Shown here: positions 32,614 through 32,666 of the stretch, piece after piece | Position numbering within the stretch: the stretch's first letter is position 1 | Layout: each line of letters begins with the position of its first letter | Source: Sporosalibacterium faouarense | GTDB lineage: Bacteria > Bacillota > Clostridia > Tissierellales > VENL01 | Direction: 5' to 3' | DNA length: 32,666 nucleotides | NCBI RefSeq assembly: GCF_016765695.1 | Contig: NZ_JAETGO010000081.1 | Coordinates: 1-32,666 of the forward strand | Made by a program: the position numbers and the translations under genes | The notes under the pieces: generated by a model | What the model was told of the DNA's origin: nothing | What the model saw: the letters and a program-made list of their open reading frames with translations, nothing else | Database searches by the model: none

Positions 32614-32666
32614 GTTCTGCTAAAGCAGAACATCGGGGCTTCAGATGGAGACTCTACTCCACCTGA
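32614..32666. repeat. Two adjacent hairpins cut by the right edge, possible dispersed palindromic element
   Basis: Just past the stop of the synthase gene, GTTCTGCT-AA-AGCAGAAC (32614-32631) forms a perfect 8-base stem. Next to it TCAGATGGAG-ACTCTA-CTCCACCTGA (32641-32666) forms a second stem with one mismatch; its outer GGGGCT (32635-32640) would pair with AGCCCC if that follows outside the window. GC content is higher than in the flanking intergenic DNA. No T-tract is seen inside the window. Confidence 0.5.

Overview
The window is strongly AT-rich, uses Gram-positive ribosome binding sites (AGGAGG) with many TTG and GTG starts, and carries csaB/tagA-type wall-polymer genes, an alr-mazEF locus next to a GerS-like lipoprotein, and amino-acid catabolism genes. 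This points to an anaerobic, probably spore-forming Bacillota of the Clostridia/Tissierellia type. Most genes are on the minus strand. I found no rRNA, tRNA, CRISPR array, transposase or phage gene.

Region 1 (1-12.3 kb, all minus strand) is a cell-envelope glycan region. Read in transcription order it has four parts. First, a three-gene Gtr-like glycosylation cassette: a polytopic GT-C-like protein ending in a DUF6273-type domain, a GT2 lipid-glycosyltransferase that appears to start on an ATC codon, and a GtrA flippase. Second, a secreted coiled-coil protein. Third, a run consisting of DUF4330, an unknown basic protein, an O-antigen-ligase/polymerase family protein, a GT4 glycosyltransferase, a second DUF4330, CsaB pyruvyltransferase, TagA/WecG and a YitT membrane protein, closed by a strong terminator. 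Fourth, a secreted FN3 + DUF5011 protein cut by the left edge. CsaB pyruvylates wall polysaccharide that anchors SLH-domain proteins, so the run is best read as synthesis of a secondary wall polymer.

Region 2 (12.4-17.8 kb, minus) is a housekeeping run: two unknown genes (coiled coil; small membrane protein), an AcpS-NnrD fusion protein, a CBS protein, a GerS/LolA-like lipoprotein, alanine racemase, then the RHH antitoxin and MazF/EndoA toxin with their own promoter.

Region 3 (17.9-23.7 kb) is mixed: an Eis-like acetyltransferase with an SCP2-like tail, a divergent MFS transporter, a GNAT gene whose last codons form its own terminator, rsgA, and a 650-base stretch. That stretch holds a near-consensus promoter, a 26-codon ORF with a strong ribosome binding site and a strong terminator (a self-contained transcript of about 220 nt), plus a second 29-codon ORF overlapping rsgA. 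A small unknown plus-strand gene follows.

Region 4 (23.7-28.9 kb, minus) is a five-gene run that reads as a salvage pathway for methylthioadenosine and/or 5'-deoxyadenosine: amidohydrolase deaminase (MtaD), MtnA isomerase, MtnP-like phosphorylase whose base-binding motif suggests a 6-oxopurine, a class II aldolase, and a methionine gamma-lyase/trans-sulfuration PLP enzyme lacking the textbook methionine-lyase residues.

Region 5 (29.2-32.7 kb) holds glutamate dehydrogenase, a rubrerythrin-like protein without a rubredoxin domain, and a stand-alone FMN-binding glutamate-synthase-domain protein. A hairpin element is cut by the right edge.
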